The translations under genes and the position numbers were made by a program. The notes below the pieces were generated by a model that ran no database searches, was not told where the DNA came from, and saw only the letters and a list, made by a program, of their open reading frames with translations. From assembly GCF_037975245.1 (NCBI RefSeq), contig NC_092578.1, positions 20,328,821 to 20,392,820 on the forward strand: a DNA stretch of 64,000 bases, in the 5' to 3' direction. Source of the DNA: Apostichopus japonicus (lineage: Eukaryota; Echinodermata; Holothuroidea; Aspidochirotida; Stichopodidae). Within the stretch, counting starts at the first letter, position 1. Every line of letters begins with the position of its first letter. Positions 1 to 16,700 of the stretch are shown here, piece by piece.

Positions 1-92
1 ATATTTGGGCTGTAGGTCTGTTCCAATATTTTTCATATCTTGCTTATCAAATACTGTAATGCTTGTTGTTTCCTATGTGTGTATGTATGTGT

Positions 93-3100
<3,008 letters not shown>

Positions 3101-6100
3101 TGTAGACTAGATCAACACTCAAGCCCAGTCCCTTACAATTGACACTAACCATGTAAGCAATAGAGAATGTAGACCAGATCAACTCTCAAGCCCAGTCTCC
3201 TTACATTGAGACTAACCATATCATCAATAGAGAATGTAGACTAGATCAACTCTCAAGCCTAGTCTCCTTACATTGAGACTAACCATATCATCAATAGAGA
3301 ATGTAGACTAGATCAACTCTCAAGCCCAGTCCCTTTAAATTGAGACTAACCATATCATCAATAGAGAATGTAGACTAGATCAACTCTCAAGCCCAGTCCC
3401 TTTAAATTGAGACTAACCATATCATCAATAGAGAATGTAGACTAGATCAACTCTCAAGCCCAGTCCCTTTAAACTGAGACTAACCATATCATCAATAGAG
3501 AATGTAGACTAGATCAACTCTCAAGCCCAGTCTCCTTACATTGAGACTAACCATATCATCAATAGAGAATGTAGACTAGATCAACTCTCAAGCCCAGTCT
3601 CCTTACATTGAGACTAACCATATCATCAATAGAGAATGTAGACTAGATCAACTCTCAAGCCCAGTCCCTTTAAATTGAGACTAACCATATCATCAATAGA
3701 GAATGTAGACTAGATCAACTCTCAAGCCCAGTCTCCTTACATTGAAACCAACCATATCATCAATAGAGAATGTAGACTAGATCAACTCTCAAGCCCAGTC
3801 CCTTTAAATTGAGACTAACCATATCATCAATAGAGAATGTAGACTAGATCAACTCTCAAGCCCAGTCCCTTTAAATTGAGACTAACCATATCATCAATAG
3901 AGAATGTAGACTAGATCAACTCTCAAGCCCAGTCTCCTTACATTGAGACTAACCATATCATCAATAGAGAATGTAGACTAGATCAACTCTCAAGCCCAGT
4001 CCCTTTAAATTGAGACTAACCATATCATCAATAGAGAATGTAGACTAGATCAACTCTCAAGCCCAGTCTCCTTACATTGAGACTAACCATGTCAGCAATA
4101 GAGAATGTAGACTAGATCAACTCTCAAGCCCAGTCTCCTTACATTGAGACTAACCATATCATCGATAGAGAATGTAGACTAGATCAACACTCAAGCCCAG
4201 TCCCTTACAATTGACACTAACCATGTAAGCAATAGAGAATGTAGACTAGATCAACTCTCAAGCCCAGTCTCCTTACATTGAGACTAACCATATCATCAAT
4301 AGAGAATGTAGACTAGATCAACTCTCAAGCCCAGTCCCTTTAAATTGAGACTAACCATGTCATCAATAGAGAATGTAGACTAGATCAACTCTCAAGCCCA
4401 GTCTCCTTACATTGAGACTAACCATATCATCAATAGAGAATGTAGACTAGATCAACTCTCAAGCCCAGTCTCCTTACATTGAGACTAACCATATCATCAA
4501 TAGAGAATGTAGACTAGATCAACTCTCAAGCCCAGTCTCCTTACATTGAGACTAACCATATCATCGATAGAGAATGTAGACTAGATCAACACTCAAGCCC
4601 AGTCTCCTTACATTGAGACTAACCATGTCAGCAATAGAGAATGTAGACTAGATCAACTCTCAAGCCCAGTCTCCTTACATTGAGACTAACCATATCATCA
4701 ATAGAGAATGTAGACTAGATCAACTCTCAAGCCCAGTCCCTTTAAATTGAGACTAACCATGTCATCAATAGAGAATGTAGACTAGATCAACTCTCAAGCC
4801 CAGTCTCCTTACATTGAGACTAACCATATCATCAATAGAGAATGTAGACTAGATCAACTCTCAAGCCCAGTCTCCTTACATTGACACTAACCATATCATC
4901 AATAGAGAATGTAGACTAGATCAACTCTCAAGCCCAGTCTCCTTACATTGAGACTAACCATATCATCAATAGAGAATGTAGACTAGATCAACTCTCAAGC
5001 CCAGTCTCCTTACATTGAGACTAACCATATCATCAATAGAGAATGTAGACTAGATCAACTCTCAAGCCCAGTCTCCTTACATTGAGACTAACCATATCAT
5101 CAATAGAGAATGTAGACTAGATCAACTCTCAAGCCCAGTCCCTTTAAATTGAGACTAACCATATCATCAATAGAGAATGTAGACTAGATCAACTCTCAAG
5201 CCCAGTCCCTTTAAATTGAGACTAACCATATCATCAATAGAGAATGTAGACTAGATCAACTCTCAAGCCCAGTCCCTTTAAATTGAGACTAACCATATCA
5301 TCAATAGAGAATGTAGACTAGATCAACTCTCAAGCCCAGTCTCCTTACATTGAGACTAACCATATCATCAATAGAGAATGTAGACTAGATCAACTCTCAA
5401 GCCCAGTCTCCTTACATTGAGACTAACCATATCATCAATAGAGAATGTAGACTAGATCAACTCTCAAGCCCAGTCCCTTTAAATTGAGACTAACCATATC
5501 ATCAATAGAGAATGTAGACTAGATCAACTCTCAAGCCCAGTCCCTTTAAATTGAGACTAACCATATCATCAATAGAGAATGTAGACTAGATCAACTCTCA
5601 AGCCCAGTCTCCTTACATTAAGACTAACCATGTCAGCAATAGAGAATGTAGACTAGATCAACTCTCAAGCCCAGTCTCCTTACATTGAGACTAACCATAT
5701 CATCGATAGAGAATGTAGACTAGATCAACACTCAAGCCCAGTCCCTTACAATTGACACTAACCATGTAAGCAATAGAGAATGTAGACTAGATCAACTCTC
5801 AAGCCCAGTCTCCTTACATTGAGACTAATCATATCATCAATAGAGAATGTAGACTAGATCAACTCTCAAGCCCAGTCCCTTTAAATTGAGACTAACCATG
5901 TCATCAATAGAGAATGTAGACTAGATCAACTCTCAAGCCCAGTCTCCTTACATTGAGACTAACCATATCATCAATAGAGAATGTAGACTAGATCAACTCT
6001 CAAGCCCAGTCTCCTTACATTGAGACTAACCATATCATCAATAGAGAATGTAGACTAGATCAACTCTCAAGCCCAGTCTCCTTACATTGAGACTAACCAT

Positions 6101-9100
6101 ATCATCGACAGAGAATGTAGACTAGATCAACACTCAAGCCCAGTCTCCTTACATTGAGACTAACCATGTCAGCAATAGAGAATGTAGACTAGATCAACTC
6201 TCAAGCCCAGTCTCCTTACATTGAGACTAACCATATCATCGATAGAGAATGTAGACTAGATCAACTCTCAAGCCCAGTCTCCTTACATTGAGACTAACCA
6301 TGTCAGCAATAGAGAATGTAGACTAGATCAACTCTCAAGCCCAGTCTCCTTACATTGACACTAACCATATCATCGATAGAGAATGTAGACTAGATCAACA
6401 CTCAAGCCCAGTCCCTTACAATTGACACTAACCATGTAAGCAATAGAGAATGTAGACTAGATCAACTCTCAAGCCCAGTCTCCTTACATTGAGACTAACC
6501 ATATCATCGATAGAGAATGTAGACTAGATCAACACTCAAGCCCAGTCCCTTACAATTGACACTAACCATGTAAGCAATAGAGAATGTAGACTAGATCAAC
6601 TCTCAAGCCCAGTCTCCTTACATTGAGACTAACCATATCATCAATAGAGAATGTAGACTAGATCAACTCTCAAGCCCAGTCCCTTACAATTGACACTAAC
6701 CATGTCATCAATAGAGAATGTAGACTAGATCAACTCTCAAGCCCAGTCTCCTTAAATTGACACTAACCATGTCATCGATAGAGAATGTAGACTAGATCAA
6801 CTCTCAAGCCTAGTCCCTTACAATTGACACTAACCATGTAAGCAATAGAGAATGTAGACTAGATCAACTCTCAAGCCCAGTCTCCTTACATTGAGACTAA
6901 CCATATCATCAATAGAGAATGTAGACTAGATCAACTCTCAAGCCCAGTCCCTTTAAATTGAGACTAACCATGTCATCAATAGAGAATGTAGACTAGATCA
7001 ACTCTCAAGCCCAGTCTCCTTACATTGAGACTAACCATATCATCAATAGAGAATGTAGACTAGATCAACTCTCAAGCCCAGTCTCCTTACATTGAGACTA
7101 ACCATATCATCAATAGAGAATGTAGACTAGATCAACTCTCAAGCCCAGTCTCCTTACATTGAGACTAACCATATCATCGATAGAGAATGTAGACTAGATC
7201 AACACTCAAGCCCAGTCTCCTTACATTGAGACTAACCATGTCAGCAATAGAGAATGTAGACTAGATCAACTCTCAAGCCCAGTCTCCTTACATTGAGACT
7301 AACCATATCATCAATAGAGAATGTAGACTAGATCAACTCTCAAGCCCAGTCCCTTTAAATTGAGACTAACCATGTCATCAATAGAGAATGTAGACTAGAT
7401 CAACTCTCAAGCCCAGTCTCCTTACATTGAGACTAACCATATCATCAATAGAGAATGTAGACTAGATCAACTCTCAAGCCCAGTCTCCTTACATTGAGAC
7501 TAACCATATCATCAATAGAGAATGTAGACTAGATCAACTCTCAAGCCCAGTCTCCTTACATTGAGACTAACCATATCATCAATAGAGAATGTAGACTAGA
7601 TCAACTCTCAAGCCTAGTCTCCTTACATTGAGACTAACCATATCATCAATAGAGAATGTAGACTAGATCAACTCTCAAGCCCAGTCCCTTTAAATTGAGA
7701 CTAACCATATCATCAATAGAGAATGTAGACTAGATCAACTCTCAAGCCCAGTCCCTTTAAATTGAGACTAACCATATCATCAATAGAGAATGTAGACTAG
7801 ATCAACTCTCAAGCCCAGTCCCTTTAAATTGAGACTAACCATATCATCAATAGAGAATGTAGACTAGATCAACTCTCAAGCCCAGTCTCCTTACATTGAG
7901 ACTAACCATATCATCAATAGAGAATGTAGACTAGATCAACTCTCAAGCCCAGTCTCCTTACATTGAGACTAACCATATCATCAATAGAGAATGTAGACTA
8001 GATCAACTCTCAAGCCCAGTCCCTTTAAATTGAGACTAACCATATCATCAATAGAGAATGTAGACTAGATCAACTCTCAAGCCCAGTCCCTTTAAATTGA
8101 GACTAACCATATCATCAATAGAGAATGTAGACTAGATCAACTCTCAAGCCCAGTCTCCTTACATTGAGACTAACCATATCATCAATAGAGAATGTAGACT
8201 AGATCAACTCTCAAGCCCAGTCCCTTTAAATTGAGACTAACCATATCATCAATAGAGAATGTAGACTAGATCAACTCTCAAGCCCAGTCTCCTTACATTG
8301 AGACTAACCATGTCAGCAATAGAGAATGTAGACTAGATCAACTCTCAAGCCCAGTCTCCTTACATTGAGACTAACCATATCATCGATAGAGAATGTAGAC
8401 TAGATCAACACTCAAGCCCAGTCCCTTACAATTGACACTAACCATGTAAGCAATAGAGAATGTAGACTAGATCAACTCTCAAGCCCAGTCTCCTTACATT
8501 GAGACTAATCATATCATCAATAGAGAATGTAGACTAGATCAACTCTCAAGCCCAGTCCCTTTAAATTGAGACTAACCATGTCATCAATAGAGAATGTAGA
8601 CTAGATCAACTCTCAAGCCCAGTCTCCTTACATTGAGACTAACCATATCATCAAGAGAGAATGTAGACTAGATCAACTCTCAAGCCCAGTCTCCTTACAT
8701 TGAGACTAACCATATCATCAATAGAGAATGTAGACTAGATCAACTCTCAAGCCCAGTCTCCTTACATTGAGACTAACCATATCATCGACAGAGAATGTAG
8801 ACTAGATCAACACTCAAGCCCAGTCTCCTTACATTGAGACTAACCATGTCAGCAATAGAGAATGTAGACTAGATCAACTCTCAAGCCCAGTCTCCTTACA
8901 TTGAGACTAACCATATCATCGATAGAGAATGTAGACTAGATCAACTCTCAAGCCCAGTCTCCTTACATTGAGACTAACCATGTCAGCAATAGAGAATGTA
9001 GACTAGATCAACTCTCAAGCCCAGTCTCCTTACATTGACACTAACCATATCATCGATAGAGAATGTAGACTAGATCAACACTCAAGCCCAGTCCCTTACA

Positions 9101-11205
9101 ATTGACACTAACCATGTAAGCAATAGAGAATGTAGACTAGATCAACTCTCAAGCCCAGTCTCCTTACATTGAGACTAACCATATCATCAATAGAGAATGT
9201 AGACTAGATCAACTCTCAAGCCCAGTCCCTTTAAATTGAGACTAACCATGTCATCAATAGAGAATGTAGACTAGATCAACTCTCAAGCCCAGTCCCCTTA
9301 AATTGACACTAACCATGTCATCGATAGAGAATGTAGACTAGATCAACTCTCAAGCCTAGTCTCCTTACATTGAGACAAACCACGTCATCAATAGAGAATG
9401 TAGACTAGATCAACTCTCAAGCCCAGTCTCCTTACATTGAGACTAACCATATCATCAATAGAGAAAGTAGACTAGATCAACTCTCAAGCCCAGTCTCCTT
9501 ACATTGAGACTAACCATGTCAGCAATAGAGAATGTAGACTACATCAACTCTCAAGCCCAGTCCCTTTAAATTGAGACTAACCATGTCATCAATAGAGAAT
9601 GTAGACTAGATCAACTCTCAAGCCCAGTCCCCTTAAATTGACACTAACCATGTCATCGATAGAGAATGTAGACTAGATCAACTCTCAAGCCTAGTCTCCT
9701 TACATTGAGACAAACCACGTCATCAATAGAGAATGTAGACTAGATCAACTCTCAAGCCCAGTCCCTTTAAATTGAGACTAACCATATCATCAATAGAGAA
9801 TGTAGACTAGATCAACTCTCAAGCCCAGTCTCCTTACATTGAGACTAACCATGTCAGCAATAGAGAATGTAGACTACATCAACTCTCAAGCCCAGTCTCC
9901 TTACATTGAGACTAACCATATCATCGATAGAGAAAGTAGACTAGATCAACTCTCAAGCCCAGTCTCCTTACATTGAGACTAACCATATCATCAATAGAGA
10001 ATGTAGACTAGATCAACTCTCAAGCCCAGTCTCCTTACATTGAGACTAACCATGTCAGCAATAGAGAATGTAGACTACATCAACTCTCAAGCCCAGTCTC
10101 CTTACATTGACACTAACCATATCATCGATAGAGAATGTAGACTAGATCAACTCTCAAGCCCAGTCTACATTGAGACTAACCATGTCAGCAATAGAGAATG
10201 TAGACTACATCAACTCTCAAGCCCAGTCTCCTTACATTGAGACTAACCATATCATCGATAGAGAAAGTAGACTAGATCAACTCTCAAGCCCAGTCTCCTA
10301 AAATTGAGACTAACATTGTAATCGATAGATAATGTAGACTTGATCAACACTCAAGCCCAGTCTCCTTACATTGAGACTAACCATATCATCAATAGAGAAT
10401 GTAGACTAGATCAACTCTCAAGCCCAGTCTCCTTACATTGAGGCAAACCATATCATCGATAGAGAATGTAGACTAGATCAACTCTCAAGCCCAGTCTCCT
10501 TACATTGAGACTAACCATGTTATCAATAGAGAATGTAGACTAGATCAACTCTCAAGCCCAGTCTCCTTACATTGACACTAACCATGTCATCAATAGAGAA
10601 TGTAGACTAGATCAACTCTCAAGCCCAGTCTCCTTACATTGAGGCAAACCATATCATCGATAGAGAATGTAGACTACATCAACACTCAAGCCCAGTCTCC
10701 TTACATTGAGACTAACCATATCATCAATAGAGAAAGTATACTAGATCAACTCTCAAGCCCAGTCTCCTTACATTGAGACTAACCATATCATCGATAGAGA
10801 ATGTAGACTAGATCAACTCTCAAGCCCAGTCTCCTTACATTGAGACTAACCATGTCAGCCATAGAGAATGTAGACTAGATCAACTCTCAAGCCCAGTCTC
10901 CTTACATTGAGACTAACCATATCATCGATAGAGAATGTAGACTAGATCAACTCTCAAGCCCAGTCTCCTTACATTGAGACTAACCATGTCAGCCATAGAG
11001 AATGTAGACTAGATCAACTCTCAAGCCCAGTCTCCTTACATTGAGACTAACCATATCATCGATAGAGAATGTAGACTAGATCAACTCTCAAGCCCAGTCT
11101 ACATTGAGACTAACCATGTCAGCAATAGAGAATGTAGACTAGATCAAATCTCCAGTCCAGTCCTTTTAAATTGAGACTCACATGTCGTGAATAGAGAATG
11201 TAGGT
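3101..11205. repeat. 67-bp minisatellite array, about 120 copies
   Basis: The anchor CTAGATCAAC recurs every 67 bp (for example 3241, 3308, 3375) almost without indels for 8.1 kb. Units share the core GAGAATGTAGACTAGATCAA and differ mainly in the segment after AGTC, giving three classes: TCCTTACATTGAG, CCTTTAAATTGAG and CCTTACAATTGACAC. They also vary at ATCATCAAT / ATCATCGAT / GTCAGCAAT / GTAAGCAAT. Rare private variants recur exactly 2,680 bp apart (40 x 67), which shows higher-order duplication. The right end (11100-11205) is degenerate. There are no unique spacers, so this is not a CRISPR array. Confidence 0.97.
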
Positions 11206-11261
11206 GACGAAAAGAGAAACGCAAGACCAATTCTACTTGTAGACATTAGATTTCAAGTATA

Positions 11262-11470
11262 TATACTATACTTTACAATGTTGCCTTCTGTTAGTAATGA
11301 CTTAGCTTTTAAAGATGATATCTCATGTAAACATCACAATGTATCGTTTGGTTTGTGATGACCTAGCTTGTGAATATTATATCTGAAGTATACATTAAAA
11401 TGTATCATTCTGCCTGTGATGACTTAAATTGTAAACATGATATCTCCGGTATGCTTTACAGTGTATGGTA
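11262..11470. repeat. degenerate 61-bp tandem repeat, three copies
   Basis: Immediately beyond the 67-bp array the motif ATGAC(T/C)TA recurs at 11297, 11358 and 11419, a spacing of 61 bp. Related flanks (ATGTAT, GATATCTC, GTAAACAT) recur with it. The copies are clearly diverged, and I see no sequence relationship to the 67-bp unit. Confidence 0.6.
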
Positions 11471-12804
11471 TGAGCTCTTGGGTTTGTCACCGGGCATCCT
11501 GTCATCGCAGTTAGATCAATCGCAATGAGGAAAATGGCATTCCAATTTACTGTAAATTGACATACTTTTGGCTAAATTTTACGTTACAATATAAACAACT
11601 TTGAGTGTTAAAAGAAAGCATTTGCAATGATTTGGTTGCTCTATTGAATGGCCGAGCTTGTGACAACAAACCAGATGGCAAATATATATTAATTGAACGC
11701 CATATGACAAAAGAACTATGTAATTTTAGGCGTTTGCATTTTCTTCATTAAATTTATGTCTATAAAGTTGACGTAAATCATGACGTCAAGGATCATTGCA
11801 ACTTTTTTCCTGCAAATAATCTTTAACTTTTCTGTTTCATAAAATTGGAAATCATTTCTAACCACTTTAGATATTGAGAGTTCACATTGTGAAAAAATAG
11901 TTGGCGCAAGAAGTGTTTATACACATATATTTCAGTCAAGCGAATTATTATATTTCATTTTCAGGGAGGAAATTTAATTAAATGTCAAGAATTCTTTTTT
12001 CTTGAACTTCGTTTTATCGGAAACAGCAGATGGAGTGCTAAATGGAAACAATACCTGTTCGTTGACATGCTTCAAGCTTCCATGCCAAATTTAATTACAT
12101 AGCAATTTTGCTTTCTTTTCTATTCTTTCGTCCTTTTTTTTTTGCTGTGAAGGGCTGTATGTCTTATTGTCTGTTTAGTTCCTTGTTCACTGCAATAGAA
12201 ATTTCAATAATGCATTTATTTTAGTGTAGCATACAAATTGCTTGAAAATGATACTTTTCTCCAAATCATTATTGACAAATGAAAATTGGCTTTTGGTAGA
12301 ATACCATGCACTCATGTATGTCTAGATAGCTGGTCCATTCCCATGGTAGGAATTCATTGCAATGCATAATGGAGTTTTTGTATACAGCATAAGTTGTGGT
12401 AGGAGTATATAGTGTGACATGTAACCCTCGTTATTACATAGAACATTTGGGAATGACAACATTCAAATGTTGCACTGACATGTACAGTAACACAAATAGT
12501 CCACTTTGTCGAAAGTCAAAAGCCTCAGTTTGATATATTATCTGTCTGATATATTATCTGTCACTATTAATCATCAATATGTTTTATCAGTGTTTTCAGC
12601 TCATTTATGCACGAGGAATCGGGCTGGATTTTTAGGGAGATTCATATAGACTAGGGAGGTCTAACTATGTAAAGTCTAGCAGATGTAGGCCTAATGCTGT
12701 TTCATTTTATGCAATCTCTGTCAAAAACATGCTTTTTACCTGTGTTCGCAGATTACCACATTTAAAAAGTAAATTAAGTCACATAATCTTGTTAAGGATA
12801 ATGC
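11471..12804. other. no gene seen
   Basis: AT-rich unique-looking sequence with no open frame of protein-like character, RNA gene or recognisable repeat. It ends at the TATT target-site duplication of the Gypsy element. Confidence 0.5.
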
Positions 12805-12808
12805 TATT

Positions 12809-12983
12809 TGTTAAGACCAGGATCTCTGTGAGACGGAGAGAGGAAAAACCAGTTTTAGTTTAGTTGTAACGAGTTAAGGCACATGTTAATCAATCGCTGA
12901 GGCTCCGCCCACCATACGCGCTATTGAACGCCAAAACAAACAACAAAATTTTGGGTAGGGCACCGCTAATCATACCCATAACA
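12809..12983 (-). repeat. 3' LTR (downstream LTR on the minus strand)
   Basis: 175 bp, starting TGTTAAGACC and ending CATAACA on the plus strand. It is identical by eye to 19300-19474. It is short for a Gypsy LTR. The polypurine tract abuts its internal side, and TATT flanks its outer side. Confidence 0.96.
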
Positions 12984-12995
12984 CTCTCCCCTCCT
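12984..12995 (-). other. polypurine tract of the Gypsy element
   Basis: On the minus strand the sequence directly upstream of the 3' LTR reads AGGAGGGGAGAG, an all-purine run ending exactly at the LTR boundary. This is the position and composition expected of the plus-strand DNA primer of an LTR retroelement. Confidence 0.85.
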
Positions 12996-13703
12996 TAAGA
13001 GATGTCATCCCTGACATGTAAACATGTATCGTATGAAGAAATATAGAATTCAATGTAAGAAGAAATGAATGGTGAATAAAAGTTTTATAAAATGCACTCT
13101 ATACTGTTCTCATTTGTCGAGTCTTGCTAATTACAAGCTGAAGATATAAATCTTAATAGTCATCTCACTACTAGAAACACCTTGGCACCCATACTATTAA
13201 ATGTATACACGTAGTTTACTTTAACCTTCTTTGTAGCAAATTTACCACTGACTATACTTTTATCTGAAGTCACAGAATATTCAAGTACATTCGTTTGGCT
13301 AAAAGACAAATAAATTTGAGCACTGCGCAATACTCAAAGACATTGTCATGTTGCAAATGACCAATTAGTCACTAAAACCTTGCATATCATTTCACAAATT
13401 TCCTTGTGCCCCTAAGAACTAGCATGTTCCATTTAACTATTGTATTTACATACCTCAATACCAATGCTATGTTAGAAAACACATACACATGCTTCTCGAA
13501 ATCTGTCATTCCTGTGCGAATAAACAAGTTTGATAACAATAAAAGTTATAACGTATAATACAATGGAACTCAAAACGTTCTCTCAGTGTTCAAGTAATGT
13601 CTGGTAGAGTTATAAAATAAAAACAACTATAGTAGGACTATGACCTGTTGGCAGTGTGTACCACTCAGCCCTTGTGATGTCGGGTTACATTAGAAGTTCT
13701 CAG
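12996..13703 (-). other. non-coding 3' region of the Gypsy element
   Basis: About 0.7 kb between the pol stop codon and the polypurine tract. No substantial open frame and no env-like reading frame is present. It may carry RNA signals of the element, but none is recognisable. Confidence 0.6.
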
Positions 13704-16700
13704 TTAAATTAGAGCTTTTGAATATATGTTCCCCAAGTAATTAGGTTTTGTGCATTCAACTGGCTGAATATACTGGTACAAATAACAAACATGGGGTTCC
13801 TGTCTGACCCAGGTAGGGTTTCCCAAATTATCATAAGTCAAAACCTTCTTTCCCTGCTTAACTCTTTGTGGTCTCAAATTTTGACCTGGTTGTTCTGGGG
13901 GGTCACAAATTTCCAAATTTTGACCTGGTTGTTCTGGGGGGTCACAAATTTCCTGCTCCCCTGCTGAATTGCTTTGATTGTCAATTTCGACCTGATCCCC
14001 TCCCACATCAACCTCAGACCTTCTACCCCGCCGATGGAGGTCACCACCCCGAACACCCTCTTGGTCTACCCTTTGATATGGGTAACCCGGAAATCTATCA
14101 GGCACCCATTCATCGTCGCTTGAACTATCCGTACTCCCTTCCACAATGTCAGTAGTTCGCCTATGTTTCGATGAAGCCTTCTTCACGATTCGTCTCGGAG
14201 TGTTATCAGCAGGTAAAAGAGCATCACATGGTAGAAGTAGATTTCGGTGCAAGACTCGAATCCGACCCCGGTTACTCTCTGGACGGACTTCATACACAGG
14301 AATGTCTGGTAACTGCTTGGTAACAACATAAACCTGCTCTTCCCAGAAAGGACGAAGCTTTCCTGGTCCTTCAACCCGGGCAAGATTCTTTACGAGAACA
14401 CGGTCACCAGAATGCAAGGCAACGTTGTGTCCCTTCTTGTCCAGTCTTTGTTTGGCTCGATCAGATTGTTTCTTTGCATGTTGGGCTGCAATTTTGTAGG
14501 CTTCCTTCATTTTGTTTCGCCATTTTTCAGCATATGTCTCTCTCTGGTCTCCAGTTGTCTCGTTTTGAGTTCTGGTAGTCTCATCTCCCTTCAAGCCGAA
14601 AGCAATATCTACAGGTAAGCGTGGTGTTCTTCCAAACATTAGGAAAAATGGTGAATAACCTGTTCCTTCACTCTTTGTGCAGTTGTATGCATGCATGCAT
14701 TTACGCAAAGAGTCCTTCCAGTTGAACCGTTGTTGTTCAGTCATCGATCGTAGCATGTTGAGGAGGGTACGATTCAGTCGTTCTACCTGACCGTTCCCTT
14801 GTGGGTGGTATGGGGTCGTTCTGGAGTGTCCCACTCCACTGAGTTGCTGTAGTCTGGTGAAAAGCTGATTCTCAAATTCCTTCCCCTGATCATGATGCAA
14901 TCTTTTGGGAAATCCAAACTTCAGGAAAAAGTCGTTGAACAGGTGATCAGCTGCTGCCAGGGCAGTCTTCCTTTTCGTCGCATAGGCCTGGGCAAATCTA
15001 GTGAAGTGATCTACCACGACTAGTATATACTCATATCCCCCTTTACTTTTCTCCAAATGTAGGTAATCAATAGATACCAATTCAAAGGGTTCTTTTGTCA
15101 CAATAGGCACAAGGGGACTCTTTACATGTCTTGCTGGTTTCTTTTGTTTGATACATTGACATTGTTTTCTTACATAGAACTCAACCTCTTTCGCCATGTG
15201 GGCCCAATAGAATCTTTCTCTCACCAAGTCCAGTGTCCGTTCCACGCCCACGTGACACATCTCATTGTGGAGCTGCTTCAATACCATAGATTTGTACTTC
15301 GATGGCAAAATCAGCTGTTCTCGATTAGCTGTTACTCTCTTTAATACACCTTCGGTCGTAACAATGAGTTCTCCCCATTTGTTTAGTAATGCTCTCACAT
15401 CTGGGTCTTCGTCTTTCCTCTCCTTGTAAGTTGGCTTTGTCCCCTTTTCCATGTACTCAAGGACTTTGCCAATTACTGGGTCATTGGCTTGAGCAGCCTT
15501 TAGTTCCTTCAGTTCAATGAGACTCACTTTGTGATCTGTGGTAAGGTTCATGATATTACAAAGGTCTATATCAGCAGTAAGTGAGTCTGCGTACACAAAT
15601 GTTCCCTCTACATTTGCTGCCGCACACTCTGAAATCGTCTGGAGAGCACATCCCGGAACTTCCGCAGTACACTCTTGGATGTACTCATTGATGTCGGTCT
15701 CTAAGGGCATCCTTGATAACACATCAGCATCCTGGTTACTGTGCCCTGGTCGATACTTGATATCAAATCTGAATGAGGCAAGATCTGATACCCACCTCTG
15801 ACCTGTTGCATTTAAACGTGCTGTCGTCATTATGTAAGTGAGGGGATTATTATCTGTGTAGACCACAAAGTACTTTGCGTATGTCAGGTAATCTCGAAAG
15901 CGTTCCGTCACCGCCCACTTCAGTGCCAGGAATTCAAGTTTTGTGGAGTGGTAATTCTTCTCTGGAGCACTGAGAGTCCTGGAGGCATATGCAATTACCC
16001 TCAGTTTCCCCTCCTGCTCCTGGTAGAGTACAGCTCCAAGTCCCATTAACGATGCATCGGTGTGGAGAATGTATGGCTTAGAGAAGTCAGGGAATGCCAT
16101 AACTGGTTGTCTTGTTAGTAGGTCAATCAGACTACATAAAATTCCCTGATGCTCCTCAGTCCAGGCTATCTTCTGATTCGAGTTGGGTAGATGGTTGTTC
16201 TTCCTCTGGTTTCTGCGACTGGGTTTTTGTGTAGAACCCTTTTCCTTCTGTAACAGCTTGAAGAGAGGACTGGCAATTGCTGAGAAGTTTTGAATGTAGC
16301 TCCTGTAGTAGCCAATGAACCCTAGCATTTTCCTCAACTCCCCAACTGTTGATGGTTTCTTATCTTTAAGTGAGAGGACTGGTTCAAGATCTGCAGGGTC
16401 CAACTTATGTCCTTCTTCAGTGACTAGTCTGCCCAAGTACCTGACCTGTTTCTGGAAGAGTTTGCATTTACTGGCCTTTAGCTTTATCCCATGTTGCTGT
16501 AGTCTGGCCAGTACTTTCTTCAGATTCTCCAAGTGTTCTTTAAATGTGCTGCCATGGACTAGCACATCATCTAAATATACAAAACAAATGTCGTTGTTCA
16601 GACCATCCAGGCATCCCTCCATGTATCTTTGGAATTCTGCTGGGGCGTTTTTTAACCCGAAGGGTATTCTTTTCCATTCATGGAGGCCCCACGGTGTCAC

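Noticed and set aside
3101-11205. CRISPR-like array
   Set aside because: The repeats are contiguous 67-bp units with no unique spacers, and the context is eukaryotic.
12996-13703. env gene of the Gypsy element
   Set aside because: No open frame of sufficient length, signal peptide or membrane segment is found between pol and the polypurine tract.
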